Source: Sphingomonas sanxanigenens
GTDB taxonomy: Bacteria > Pseudomonadota > Alphaproteobacteria > Sphingomonadales > Sphingomonadaceae
Length of the DNA stretch: 59,655 bases
NCBI GenBank assembly: GCA_003240855.1
Contig: QFNN01000005.1
Coordinates: forward strand, 1-59,655
Direction of reading: 5' to 3'
Positions 1-8,648 of this stretch are shown here, one piece after another; the first letter of the stretch is position 1, and every line of letters begins with the position of its first letter. Position numbers and translations under genes: made by a program. The notes under the pieces are model-generated. The model was not told where the DNA came from. It did no database searches and was given only the letters and a program-made list of their open reading frames with translations.

Positions 1-82
1 CGGCGCCGGCCCTCGCCCCCGCCCGGCCTCCCATCGAGGATACGCTGGGTGGGAGGCCGGGTGGGGGAGAGGGCCGGCGCCG
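1..82. repeat. 82-bp palindromic repeat, copy 1
   Basis: This is a near-perfect imperfect palindrome. The outer arms are CGGCGCCGGCCC and GGGCCGGCGCCG, followed inward by C-rich and G-rich arms, with a centre near positions 34-49. A second 82-bp copy in the same orientation lies at 59569-59650 and matches at 71 of 82 positions by my alignment. It precedes the response regulator gene and could form a large hairpin in RNA or DNA. It looks like a dispersed intergenic repeat of the REP type; its function is unknown. Confidence 0.85.
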
Positions 83-141
83 ACGCCAGAAAGCCTCCTC
101 CCGCTTCCCCTACATTAACCTCTGGCGCATAAAGGCGGGGC

Positions 142-867
142 ATGGACGAGAAGCCGCACATATTGCTGGTCGACGACGAACGATCGATCCGCGAACCCCT
201 GGCCGCCTACCTGACCCGCAACGGCTTTCGCGTGACGCAGGCCGCCGATGCCGCCGCCGCGCGCGACAGGCTGAAAGGCTATGCGATCGATCTCGTCATC
301 CTCGACATCATGATGCCGGGCGAGGACGGGCTGAGCCTGTGCCGCCACATCCGCGAGACAAGCGAGACGCCGGTCGTGCTGCTGACCGCGATGGCCGAGG
401 AGACCGACCGGATCGTCGGGCTGGAAATGGGCGCGGACGATTATGTCGTGAAGCCCTTCTCGCCGCGCGAACTGGTGGCGCGGGCCAAGGTGATCCTGCG
501 TCGCGCCGGGCGCGGCGGGGCGGGGGTGAAGCAACGCGCGCCCGATACCGAAAGCTACGCCTTCGCCGGATGGATGCTGAAGGCGGGCGAACGCGCGCTG
601 GTGGACCGCGAGGGCGTGACGGTGCCGCTGTCGACCGGCGAGTTCAACATCATGCTGGCCTTCGTCACGCATCCCCGCCAGGTGCTGAGCCGCGATCAGT
701 TGCTCGATCTGGCGCAGGGGCGCGAGGCCAACGCCTTCGATCGTGCGATCGACAATCATATCAGCCGCCTGCGCCGCAAGATCGAGGACGATCCCAAGAC
801 GCCGACCCTGATCAAGACGGTATGGGGCGGCGGCTATTCGCTGGCCGCAGACGTGACGCGGCTGTGA
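142..867 (+). CDS. OmpR/PhoB-family response regulator
   Basis: This 241-residue protein is a two-domain transcriptional regulator. The receiver domain (about 1-120) has the acidic pair D11/D12, phospho-acceptor D55 in the ILDIMMPGEDG segment, T82 and K104 in DDYVVKPFSP. The winged-helix DNA-binding domain (about 140-235) ends with the typical HISRLRRKIEDD and GGGYSLA segments. The stop overlaps the GTG start of the next gene, a histidine kinase, so the two are a translationally coupled two-component pair. A G-rich AAAGGCGGGG stands just before the ATG. The stimulus cannot be read from the sequence. By length and domain order it is a complete OmpR-type regulator. Confidence 0.95.
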   Translation: MDEKPHILLVDDERSIREPLAAYLTRNGFRVTQAADAAAARDRLKGYAIDLVILDIMMPGEDGLSLCRHIRETSETPVVLLTAMAEETDRIVGLEMGADDYVVKPFSPRELVARAKVILRRAGRGGAGVKQRAPDTESYAFAGWMLKAGERALVDREGVTVPLSTGEFNIMLAFVTHPRQVLSRDQLLDLAQGREANAFDRAIDNHISRLRRKIEDDPKTPTLIKTVWGGGYSLAADVTRL

Positions 868-2225
868 AGCGGCTCTGGCCCCGCAGCCTCGCGCGCCAGA
901 TGGCGCTGCTGGTGGCGCTGGCGCTGCTCGTCGCGCAGGCGATCAATTTCGGGCTGCAGTTGAGCGCCAGCCAGCGCCAGCGCACCACGCAGACGACGGC
1001 GGTCGCGATCGCGCGGCTCGCCGAGGCGGTCGCGCGATCCGAATCCGCTGCGAGCGTCGAGCTTGCGCCGCGACTGGAAACCAAGGTCAATCCGATCAAC
1101 CCGGAAATGACGCGGCGCGACGATGTGGCGCAGCGCGCGCGCCAGGCGCTCGCCGATCTTGGCCTGTCCGCGCGGCAGGTGATCGCCGCCGAGGCGATGG
1201 GGCGCGAGTTCCGCTATGTGCGCGATCCCGCGAGCGGCGCGCTGCGCCGGATCGAAGGGCCGAAAAGCAATGCGCTGATCCTGACGGCGCAGGTCGGCGA
1301 TACGCGCTGGGTGACGGCGATCGCGCAGTTTCCGCGCCAGGATTATGGCGTGGTGTTGTGGCTGCTGTTTCAGACGATGCTGCTTTACGGCTTCATCGTG
1401 CTGCCGGTGGTGTGGTTCGTCTGGCGGCTGTCGCGCCCCCTGCGCAAGCTGCGCGCGGCGGTGGAGGGCTTTACCAGCTCTGCGCCCGCGCCTCCCGTCG
1501 TCGAGGAAGGGCCGGGCGACATAAGGCGGCTGATCGCGGCGTTCAATTCGATGCGCGCGCGCCTCGTCGCGATGCTTGACGAGAAGGACCGGATGCTCGG
1601 CGCGATCGGGCACGATCTGCGCACGCCGCTGGCGTCGCTGCGCGTGCGCACCGAACTGGTGGAGGACGAGGCGGAGCGCGACCGCATGGCCGCGACGATC
1701 GATGAGATGAACCGCACGCTCGACGACATATTGTCGCTGGCGCGGCTGGGACGGCCGAGCGAGGAGCCGTCGCGCGTCGACCTGCCCGGGCTGGTCGACA
1801 GCGTGGTCGACGATTTCCATGATCTCGGCGTGGACGTGACCGCCGAGGAAAGCGACCGGCTGGCCGTGACGATGCGGCCGACGCTGGTGCGCCGCGCGGT
1901 GCGCAACCTGATCGAGAATGCCGTAAAATATGGCGGCGCGGTGCGCGTGCGCGTGAAGCCTGAGGAGAATGGCGCGGTCGTCGAGATCGACGATGACGGA
2001 CCGGGGATTCCGCCCGAGGATATCGAGCGCATGTTCGAGCCTTTCACCCGCGCCGAGAATTCGCGCAGCCGCGAGACGGGCGGGGCCGGGCTGGGGCTGG
2101 CGCTCGCCCGCGCGATCGCGACGGGGCATGACGGGCGGCTGACGCTGGAGAATCGCGCCGAGGGCGGGCTGCGCGCTCGGCTGTGGCTACCCTGTCAGGG
2201 ACAGGCGTTCGCCGCAGCAGCATGA
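864..2225 (+). CDS. Sensor histidine kinase, EnvZ-like
   Basis: I place the start at the GTG that overlaps the regulator's stop codon (GTGA), giving 453 residues. The open frame runs further upstream but only antiphase to the regulator. One membrane segment lies near residues 12-32, a periplasmic stretch follows, and a second membrane segment (around 150-175) leads into a HAMP-like linker. The kinase core has H250 in the GHDLRTPLASL H-box, an N-box near 347-353 (RNLIENAVKYGG), and the DDGPGIP and GLGLALARAI ATP-binding boxes. It should autophosphorylate and pass phosphate to D55 of the upstream regulator. The ligand is unknown. Confidence 0.93.
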   Translation: MKRLWPRSLARQMALLVALALLVAQAINFGLQLSASQRQRTTQTTAVAIARLAEAVARSESAASVELAPRLETKVNPINPEMTRRDDVAQRARQALADLGLSARQVIAAEAMGREFRYVRDPASGALRRIEGPKSNALILTAQVGDTRWVTAIAQFPRQDYGVVLWLLFQTMLLYGFIVLPVVWFVWRLSRPLRKLRAAVEGFTSSAPAPPVVEEGPGDIRRLIAAFNSMRARLVAMLDEKDRMLGAIGHDLRTPLASLRVRTELVEDEAERDRMAATIDEMNRTLDDILSLARLGRPSEEPSRVDLPGLVDSVVDDFHDLGVDVTAEESDRLAVTMRPTLVRRAVRNLIENAVKYGGAVRVRVKPEENGAVVEIDDDGPGIPPEDIERMFEPFTRAENSRSRETGGAGLGLALARAIATGHDGRLTLENRAEGGLRARLWLPCQGQAFAAAA

Positions 2226-2258
2226 TCGGGCGGACGCCGCCGCTGCGCCCGCCACGTC

Positions 2259-2294
2259 GTCAATCCGGATCGCTTCGCCGCGCTCGCAATGACG
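2259..2294. repeat. Dispersed palindromic repeat, half copy A
   Basis: Just after the histidine kinase gene is a degenerate half of a repeat whose full copies lie at 35899-35981 and 43653-43738. The recognisable part is GGATCGCTTCGCCGCGCTC followed by GCAATGACGGGG. Other partial copies lie at 30891-30920 and 49235-49264. It sits between converging genes. Confidence 0.7.
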
Positions 2295-2321
2295 GGGAGG
2301 GGGGCGGAAGGCCCCCCGGCG

Positions 2322-3119
2322 TCAGTGCCCGATAACCAGCGGCAGATCGCTGCTGGCGAGCATCCTGCGGCTGATGCCGCCAAAGGTTTCCATCATCCGC
2401 CCGCGCCCATAGGCACCCATCAGAATATAATCGGCCTGAAAGCGCTTCGCTTCCTGGATAATGACCGTGTCGGCGACATGGACGACATCGTCGATAACCT
2501 TGACCACCGCGTGGATGCCGTGGCGGGACAGATATTCGGCCGCGTCGGTCGGATCGACGCGTGCGGCGCCGTCGTTCACGGTCAGTATCTCGACCTCATT
2601 CGCCAGCGCGAGCAGCGGCACCGCAGCGCGCATCGTGGCGGCGACCGAGGATTGTCCGTCCCACGCGATCAGCGCGCGCCCCGTGTCGAAGTGGCGCAGG
2701 CTGTCCGGCACCGCGATGACTGGCTTGCGCGCCTGGGTGACCACGCGGCTCGCAATCTCGTGCATGTCGGGATAGGGAAAGCCGTCAAGCTTGCGGTTGA
2801 GGACGATGACGTCGGCCAGCGTCGCGGCTTTCAGGATGCAGTCCGAAACCGGCCCTGAGCTGTCGACCCAGTTCCAAGTCACGTCCTCGTTCATCAGCCG
2901 CGTTTCCAGCGCGACCTTGTTCTTGCTTTCGCGCTCGCGCTCGTCGGCGAGCAGCACCGCTTCGCCCATGCCGGCATAATAATCGGCGGCGACCATCGGC
3001 AGCGCCGCGACGTCGAGGCAAGTCAGATGTCCTTCGAGCGAGCGCGTCAGGTCCAGCGCCGCCTGCAGCCGCGCTTCCTGGCCATCGTCGTCATGGACCA
3101 GCAGCAGGATATTCTTCAT
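2322..3119 (-). CDS. Universal stress protein, two tandem Usp domains
   Basis: The start chosen (MKNILLLVHDD) has a strong AAGGAGG ribosome-binding site at good spacing, which rules out the longer frame beginning at 3146. The 265-residue protein has an N-terminal UspA-like half (about 1-140) and a C-terminal half (about 150-265). The latter begins ALIAWDGQS and ends with the nucleotide-loop-like GAYGRGRMMETFGG and the DLPLVIGH strand. Tandem Usp proteins of this size are common in alphaproteobacteria and are usually cytoplasmic stress factors. The typical G-2x-G-9x-G-S/T pattern is imperfect, so ATP binding is uncertain. It is a single gene, converging with the histidine kinase across a dispersed repeat. 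Confidence 0.88.
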   Translation of the reverse strand: MKNILLLVHDDDGQEARLQAALDLTRSLEGHLTCLDVAALPMVAADYYAGMGEAVLLADERERESKNKVALETRLMNEDVTWNWVDSSGPVSDCILKAATLADVIVLNRKLDGFPYPDMHEIASRVVTQARKPVIAVPDSLRHFDTGRALIAWDGQSSVAATMRAAVPLLALANEVEILTVNDGAARVDPTDAAEYLSRHGIHAVVKVIDDVVHVADTVIIQEAKRFQADYILMGAYGRGRMMETFGGISRRMLASSDLPLVIGH

Positions 3120-3196
3120 CGCTCGCCTCCTTCGTCCCTCCAGCAAGATTAGGGAGGGGCGGGGCAGGGCCGATATGCGTTATCTTACGGAGGTCG

Positions 3197-3796
3197 CTAT
3201 TTGAGGCCGTCCGGATCGAGGATGATCGCGATGCGGCGGTTGAGCGCGCGGCCGTCCTCCGTGCCGTTGTCGGCGACCGGATCGGCCATTCCCCTGCCGA
3301 TCGCGGAAAGCCGATTGGGCGAGATGCCGTTGGCGACCAGGCGGCGAACGACCGAATCGGCGCGCTCCTGCGACAATTTCATGTTCGCCGCCGGATCGCC
3401 GACATTGTCGGTATAGCCGATGATCTGCGCCGTCGCGTTGGGATAGGCCGTCAGCAACTGCGTGAAGGCGACGAGCCGCGCCTGCGATTCGGGGGTCGGG
3501 TCGCCGGCCCAGGAACTGAAGCTGCGCCCGCCCGGCTCGAAGCGACGCGGCTCGGTCGCGCCCGAGGCGAGATAGGCCGACATTTCCGCACCGATCGTCC
3601 CCGGCGCGGCGATCAGGGTCGCGCCGTCGGGCAGCGCGATGACGTTGAAGGGCGACGCCGATTCCTGCGCGACCTGCGCCGCCGACTCCGGCATCTGGTC
3701 GCACGCCTTGATGCCGACGGCGGCGGCGATGATCAGCAGGATCAGCCCTGCCAGCGCGAAGAATTGCACGATCCGTCCACCCCCTGCGGCCGGCAT
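3197..3796 (-). CDS. OmpA-family peptidoglycan-binding protein
   Basis: This 199-residue protein has one N-terminal membrane segment (about 9-30, FFALAGLILLIIAAAVGI) followed by a periplasmic part. Residues about 85-198 form an OmpA C-terminal-like domain with the family hallmarks IIGYTDNVGD, LSQERADSVVRRLVANGI, AIGRGMADPVADN and RALNRRIAI. This fold binds peptidoglycan non-covalently. The anchor is a transmembrane helix rather than a beta-barrel, so it is better placed in the inner membrane than in the outer one. It is separated by about 50 bases from the methyltransferase gene on the same strand. Confidence 0.88.
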   Translation of the reverse strand: MPAAGGGRIVQFFALAGLILLIIAAAVGIKACDQMPESAAQVAQESASPFNVIALPDGATLIAAPGTIGAEMSAYLASGATEPRRFEPGGRSFSSWAGDPTPESQARLVAFTQLLTAYPNATAQIIGYTDNVGDPAANMKLSQERADSVVRRLVANGISPNRLSAIGRGMADPVADNGTEDGRALNRRIAIILDPDGLK

Positions 3797-3844
3797 GGCC
3801 GAATCATGCGCGCATAGTCGCTTGGCCGCGCGCCGGCGGCAAGA

Positions 3845-4624
3845 TCAGTCCTGCCCGGCGAGGCGTCGGCGCGCGCGCAGGCCGATGCGCGCGGCGAACG
3901 CGCCGAGATCGCGCCGGAGCGTGAAAATCGGGTGCGTGACGAAGCGCGTGCGCAGATCGGCCTTCTGGAAGAAACCATCGGGGTGGATGATGTCGATGGG
4001 GCCGGCATTGAGATTGGGGTGGCGGCTGAGCCTTTTATGCGCCGCTGATCCGCGCTTCGCGAACAGCACAATATTCTGCCGATACCACCAGGCGATGCGC
4101 CGATCGTCCCAGATGCGCCCGCGCAGCACGTCGCACAGCGCATAGTCGTGCGCCTCGAAGCGATCGACCCAGTAGCTCAGCCGCTGTTCGTTGACATGAT
4201 GGGTGCCGCCCTGGCCCGGCACGGCGGCGGAAAAGAGGACGGTATCGGCCAGCCCGCAAAGATAATCGACGAAGGCCTGCGCCGCCGAGGCGTCGAGATG
4301 CTCGGCCACCTCAAGGCTCATCGCCATGTCGTAGCGGCGCAGCGGCGCGGGCGGCGCGGCGAGATCGCGATGCGTGAAGCGCGCGGCGTCGATCAGCATG
4401 CGCGCGGGATCGACCCACGGACCGTCCTCGCCCGCTATGTCGGTGACGCCCCCTTCGGCAAAGATGCTGAGCCAGCCGCCGCGCCCGCACCCGATGTCGA
4501 TGACCGAGCGGGGTTCGACCAGCGCCGCGAGCAGCGGCGCGACGACGCGCGCGGACCGTAATGAGGCGTCCACCTGCCCGTCATAGAAAGAGGGCGAATA
4601 GGGGCTTCGCACGGCCACGCACAT
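3845..4624 (-). CDS. Class I SAM-dependent methyltransferase
   Basis: The 259-residue protein has the SAM-binding motif I VIDIGCGRGGW near residues 40-50 and acidic residues after the next strand (IAGEDGPWVDP), which fit a class I methyltransferase. MAMSLEVAEHLD is the usual motif IV/post-I region of small-molecule or lipid/sugar methyltransferases (Methyltransf_11/23 type). The substrate cannot be told. The ATG at 4624 is followed closely by in-frame GTG codons that could serve instead. The gene is transcribed away from the sigma factor gene with about 140 bases between. Confidence 0.82.
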   Translation of the reverse strand: MCVAVRSPYSPSFYDGQVDASLRSARVVAPLLAALVEPRSVIDIGCGRGGWLSIFAEGGVTDIAGEDGPWVDPARMLIDAARFTHRDLAAPPAPLRRYDMAMSLEVAEHLDASAAQAFVDYLCGLADTVLFSAAVPGQGGTHHVNEQRLSYWVDRFEAHDYALCDVLRGRIWDDRRIAWWYRQNIVLFAKRGSAAHKRLSRHPNLNAGPIDIIHPDGFFQKADLRTRFVTHPIFTLRRDLGAFAARIGLRARRRLAGQD

Positions 4625-4763
4625 GTCCTTTCAACGATCGACGCCGATTCACCGCAACGACGCCGCCGCGCGCGGCGACCCGCATGTCGACGACGGCGGG
4701 CGCGACGCATTGCCCGATCGTGCGCGCGGGGCTAGATCAGCGACGCCGGCTGAAGGAGAGGAT

Positions 4764-5324
4764 ATGAGCGACGGCGGCCTTCTGCAGTTGCTGGCGGCGA
4801 TGCAGCCTGAGCTGCGCCGCTTCCTTGCCGCGCGCCGCGTCTCGCCCGAGGAGCAGGACGATATCGTGCAGGAGCTGCACCTGAAGCTCAGCCAGCGCGA
4901 GACCGGCCCGATCGACGAGCCGCGGGCCTATCTCTACCGCACCGCGAACAATCTGCTGCTTGATCGGCGGCGCGCCGAGCAGCGCCGCGCGGCGCGCGAC
5001 AAGGCTTGGAGCGAGGCGCGGCCCGACGCTTCGCTCGACCGCGACGAGACGCCGTCGCCCGAGCGAATCGTCGCGGCGCGCGACGAACTGCGGCGGGTGA
5101 ACGCCCTGCTCGACGCCTTGCCTGAACGGACCGGCGCGATCTTTCGCGCCTTTCGCTTCGACGGCATTGCGCAGAAACAGATCGCCGAGGCCCAGGGCAT
5201 CAGCCTGAGCGCGGTGGAGAAGCATCTGCAAAGGGCCTATCGGGCGATTCTCGATCTGCGAAGCGAGGCAGGTGCGGGTCAGGACGATCCGCGGCGTCTT
5301 GTCTCGCAGGGAAGAACGAAATGA
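4764..5324 (+). CDS. ECF sigma factor, FecI-like
   Basis: The start is the ATG preceded by AAGGAGAGGAT, giving 186 residues; the frame open upstream of it is not coding. Region 2 covers about 15-80 (DDIVQELHLKLSQRE, AYLYRTANNLLLDRRRAEQ) and region 4 about 115-165 (LPERTGAIFRAFRFDGIAQKQIAEA then SAVEKHLQRAYRAI, a helix-turn-helix). There is no region 3, as expected for the extracytoplasmic-function class. The gene overlaps fecR by four bases (ATGA), so the sigma factor and its regulator are co-translated. In FecI systems a receptor signal through FecR releases the sigma factor to transcribe the receptor gene. Confidence 0.92.
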   Translation: MSDGGLLQLLAAMQPELRRFLAARRVSPEEQDDIVQELHLKLSQRETGPIDEPRAYLYRTANNLLLDRRRAEQRRAARDKAWSEARPDASLDRDETPSPERIVAARDELRRVNALLDALPERTGAIFRAFRFDGIAQKQIAEAQGISLSAVEKHLQRAYRAILDLRSEAGAGQDDPRRLVSQGRTK

Positions 5325-6307
5325 GCGAGCAACAGGGGTCAGACATTCGCGATCAGGCGATCGCATGGCATCTCCGCCTCCAGCAGGGCGGCGACGAGGA
5401 CTGGCAGACGTTCACGCGCTGGCTGGAAGCCGATTCGCGCCATGACGAGGCTTATGACGCGGTGGCCCTGCTCGACGCCGAACTGGGCGAGATACATGCC
5501 GAGGCCGTGGCGCGCCCGGCGGTCGCCAATGACGACGAACCCGCTTTGCCGCGCGGCTGGCAGGCCTCGCGCTGGGGCGCGATGGCGGCGGCGCTGATCG
5601 CGCTTGTCTTTGCCGTGTCGATGATCGTGCCGATGCTGCGCCAGGAAACGGGCAGCTATGCGATCGTGACCCGGCCAGGCGAGACGCGCGTCGTGACGCT
5701 GAAAGGCGCGGGCCGGATCGCCCTCAACGGCGATACGCGCATCGAGGTCGATCGCGGCGACGCGCGGCGCGTGACGCTGGCCAGGGGCGAGGCGATCTTC
5801 CACGTCACGCATGATGAGAAGGACCCGTTTCGCGTGATGGTCGGCGGGCAGGAACTGCTCGACGTCGGCACCATATTCAACGTCACGCAGGATCCCGGCG
5901 GGCTGAGCGTCGCGGTCGCCGAGGGCGCGGTTATGCTCAATCCGCAGGGCGATGCGATGCGGCTGGGCGCGGGCGACGCCGTCTACCTTGCGAAAGGGAG
6001 CAACGTGATCGAACGCGGCAAGGTTCCGACGGCAAGCGTGGGCGGCTGGCGCAGCGGCAGGCTCGATTATCGCGACGCCCCGGTGACGCGCGTGGCGGCC
6101 GATCTGTCGCGCGCGATCGGGCGGCCGGTGAGCGTCGACCCCGGCGTGGCCGCGCAGCGCTTTACGGGCACGATCGTGACGAGCGGACCGCGCGCCGATG
6201 TCGTCCGCCGCGCACAGGCGCTGCTCGATGTCGACATGGTGCAGAACGGGCAGGGCTGGCGGCTTACCACGCATGGCGGCGCCAGCGATGGTCAAACGCG
6301 CCCTTAG
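5321..6307 (+). CDS. FecR-family anti-sigma regulator
   Basis: The 328-residue protein begins with a DUF4880-type cytoplasmic segment (DQAIAWHLRLQQGGDEDW, FTRWLEADSRHDEAYD) that would contact the sigma factor. A single membrane helix (about 88-106, WGAMAAALIALVFAVSMIV) follows, then a periplasmic FecR domain (about 115-215, TRPGETRVVTLKGAGRIALN). The C-terminal part (about 240-320) resembles the DUF4974/STN-contacting region (RDAPVTRVAADLSRAIGRPV). The protein fits a transducer between a TonB receptor signalling domain and the sigma factor. Its 3' end overlaps the receptor gene by 20 bases. Confidence 0.93.
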   Translation: MSEQQGSDIRDQAIAWHLRLQQGGDEDWQTFTRWLEADSRHDEAYDAVALLDAELGEIHAEAVARPAVANDDEPALPRGWQASRWGAMAAALIALVFAVSMIVPMLRQETGSYAIVTRPGETRVVTLKGAGRIALNGDTRIEVDRGDARRVTLARGEAIFHVTHDEKDPFRVMVGGQELLDVGTIFNVTQDPGGLSVAVAEGAVMLNPQGDAMRLGAGDAVYLAKGSNVIERGKVPTASVGGWRSGRLDYRDAPVTRVAADLSRAIGRPVSVDPGVAAQRFTGTIVTSGPRADVVRRAQALLDVDMVQNGQGWRLTTHGGASDGQTRP

Positions 6308-8648
6308 CCTTTTCGGCGTCTCGATGCTCGCCGCCGCGCCCCAGCCGGGCGATGCGGCGGGATGCCGCGCGTTCGCGGTGCCGCCGGGGCCGCTGTCCGG
6401 CGCGCTGATCGCGTTCGGCCGGCAGGCGGGACTTTCCATCGGCGGCACCGGCGTCACCGCCAGCGGCGCGCGGTCGCAGGGCGTCAGCGGCTGTCGGTCG
6501 GTCGACGGCGCGCTGCGCCGGCTGCTGAACGGCACAGGTTATGACTATCGCCGCGTCGGCGGCGACACGATCCAGATCGTCGAAGCGGCGCGCCGCCGGC
6601 CCCGCCCATCGGCTCCGCCGCAGAGGCAGCCGCCCGAGGCGCCTTCGGGCGGCGATGCGCCGATCATCGTCACAGCAAGCAAGCAGGATACGCCGCTGAC
6701 CGTTTATCCGGGCAGCGTCGAGGTGGTGCGTTTCGGGCGCGACGCCGCCGCCGCCGGGGGCAGCGGCAATGCGCTGGTCGGGCGGTTGCCGATCCTCGCG
6801 CAGACCAATTTGGGGCCGGGGCGCAACAAGCTGTTCATCCGCGGCGTCGCCGACAGCAGCTTCACCGGCCCCTCGCAATCGACGGTGGCGCAATATCTGG
6901 GCGACGTGCGGCTGACTTACAGCGCGCCCGATCCGAACCTGAACCTGTATGACACCGATCGCGTCGAGGTGCTCGAAGGGCCGCAGGGCACGCTCTATGG
7001 CGCGGGATCGCTGGGCGGGGTTATCAGCATCGTGCCCAATGCCCCGGTCAGCACGGGCTTTGCGGGATCGGCGGCGGCCGGGCTGAGCACGACCAAGCAT
7101 GGCGACTGGGGATCGGACCTTGCCGCGATGCTCAACCTGCCGCTGAGCGACGGGCGCGCCGCGCTGCGCCTGGTCGGCTACCGCACGGTCGAAGGCGGCT
7201 ATATCGACGACGCCGGGCGCGGGCTGAAGAACGTCAACCGCACCGCCAGCTATGGCGGGCGCGCCACGCTGCGGCTGACGCCGGGGAATGGCTGGACGAT
7301 CGACGCCGGGCTCGTCCTCCACAATGGCGACGCCGACGACAGCCAATATGCCGAGCGGGGCGAGGCGCCGCTCACGCGCCGGTCGGCGATCGCCCAGCCC
7401 TTCGACAATGATTTCCTGCTGGGGCAACTGGTCGTCCGCAAAAACTGGGACTGGGGCGAACTGGTTTCGGCGACGGGGATCGCACATCAGCGGCTGGGCA
7501 GCACTTTCGACGCGACGGGATTCGTCGCGGCCCCCGGGCCGGCGGCGCTGATCGAGGATAGCGCAATCAACCTCTTTTCGCACGAGACGCGGCTGTCGGG
7601 CGATCTGGGCGGCGGCGGCCACTGGATCGTCGGCGGGTCGTTCGTCCGCAACGAGGCGCGCACGAAGCGGCTGAGCGGCCCCGTCGGCGCAGCGGTCACG
7701 AGCAGCGACGTGCGCAATACCGATATCGACACCGCATTGTTCGGCGAAGTGCGGGTGGACCTCTGGCGTCATGTGTTCGCGACCGGCGGCGCACGCATCG
7801 CTTATTCCCACCGCGTCGGCGAAGTGTTCGACAATGTGACGGTGCGGCCGGCGGAGCCGAAGCGCAATTCGCTTCGCGTGCTGCCGAGCGCCGCCTTGTC
7901 CTGGGAACCTGTCGCCAAGCTGATCGTCTTTGCGCGCTACCAGCGCGGCTTTCGCGCGGGCGGGCTGGCGGTGGACGGCGCAGCCGCCGACCCGACGGTG
8001 CGCGAGTTCCAGTCCGACACGATCGCGACCAAGGAAATCGGCGTCCGCTTCGGCGAGCCGGGGCGCGACAAGCTGTCGGCGGCGGTCACGCTGTCGCAGG
8101 CCAACTGGTCGGACATCCAGGCCGATCTGGTGAACAGCAGCGGCCTTCCCTACACCGACAATATCGGCGACGGGCAGGTGAAGGGCGTCGAAGCTTCGCT
8201 GAGCTGGTCGCCCACGCCCCGGGCGCTGGTTGCCGCCACGATCTTCGGAAACCGAAGCAGCCTTGACCGGCCTGACGGCGGCTTCGCGGATTCGAGCGGC
8301 GACGAACTGCCCAATATCGCCGAAATGGGCGTGCGGGTGAGCGGACGGCTTACCGTGCCGACCGGGGGGTGGGGCAAGCTGACGCTGGAGGCATGGGGGC
8401 GCTATTCCGGTCAGTCCCGGCTGGGCGTCGGCCCGGTGCTCGACATCCCGCAGGGCCGCTATCTCGACGCGGGCGCGAGCGCGCGGCTGGAAGTGCATGG
8501 CGTCGGCCTGTCGCTGTCGCTGACCAACATCGCCGACGAGACGGGCAACCGCTTCTCCTACGGCAATCCTTTCACCGTTACCGAGCGCCGGCAGATAACG
8601 CCGCTGCGCCCCCGCACATTGAGGTTCGGCGTCGATGCCGTTTTTTGA
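6288..8648 (+). CDS. TonB-dependent receptor with N-terminal signalling (STN) domain
   Basis: I start at the ATG overlapping the fecR 3' end (MVKRALSLFGVSMLAAAP), which gives a signal peptide and 786 residues; the earlier ATG at 6198 adds a non-signal-like stretch. After the signal comes an STN domain (about 25-95; FAVPPGPLSGALIAFGRQAG, DGALRRLLNGTGYDYRR), the part that contacts FecR in FecA/FpvA-type receptors. The plug follows from about 125 (IIVTASKQDTPL, then DRVEVLEGPQGTLYGAGSLGG). The rest is a 22-strand barrel ending in LRFGVDAVF. The substrate is unknown; related receptors carry siderophores or glycans. The gene overlaps the deacetylase start by 14 bases. Confidence 0.92.
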   Translation: MVKRALSLFGVSMLAAAPQPGDAAGCRAFAVPPGPLSGALIAFGRQAGLSIGGTGVTASGARSQGVSGCRSVDGALRRLLNGTGYDYRRVGGDTIQIVEAARRRPRPSAPPQRQPPEAPSGGDAPIIVTASKQDTPLTVYPGSVEVVRFGRDAAAAGGSGNALVGRLPILAQTNLGPGRNKLFIRGVADSSFTGPSQSTVAQYLGDVRLTYSAPDPNLNLYDTDRVEVLEGPQGTLYGAGSLGGVISIVPNAPVSTGFAGSAAAGLSTTKHGDWGSDLAAMLNLPLSDGRAALRLVGYRTVEGGYIDDAGRGLKNVNRTASYGGRATLRLTPGNGWTIDAGLVLHNGDADDSQYAERGEAPLTRRSAIAQPFDNDFLLGQLVVRKNWDWGELVSATGIAHQRLGSTFDATGFVAAPGPAALIEDSAINLFSHETRLSGDLGGGGHWIVGGSFVRNEARTKRLSGPVGAAVTSSDVRNTDIDTALFGEVRVDLWRHVFATGGARIAYSHRVGEVFDNVTVRPAEPKRNSLRVLPSAALSWEPVAKLIVFARYQRGFRAGGLAVDGAAADPTVREFQSDTIATKEIGVRFGEPGRDKLSAAVTLSQANWSDIQADLVNSSGLPYTDNIGDGQVKGVEASLSWSPTPRALVAATIFGNRSSLDRPDGGFADSSGDELPNIAEMGVRVSGRLTVPTGGWGKLTLEAWGRYSGQSRLGVGPVLDIPQGRYLDAGASARLEVHGVGLSLSLTNIADETGNRFSYGNPFTVTERRQITPLRPRTLRFGVDAVF

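Noticed and set aside
3120..3146. Longer start of the universal stress protein
   Set aside because: The AAGGAGG site places the start at 3119, and the extra residues are not conserved-looking.
6264..8498. Long minus-strand open frame across the TonB receptor gene
   Set aside because: It is antisense to a well-supported receptor, has Arg/His/Ala-rich composition typical of frame shadows in high G+C DNA, and shows no domain or ribosome-binding site.
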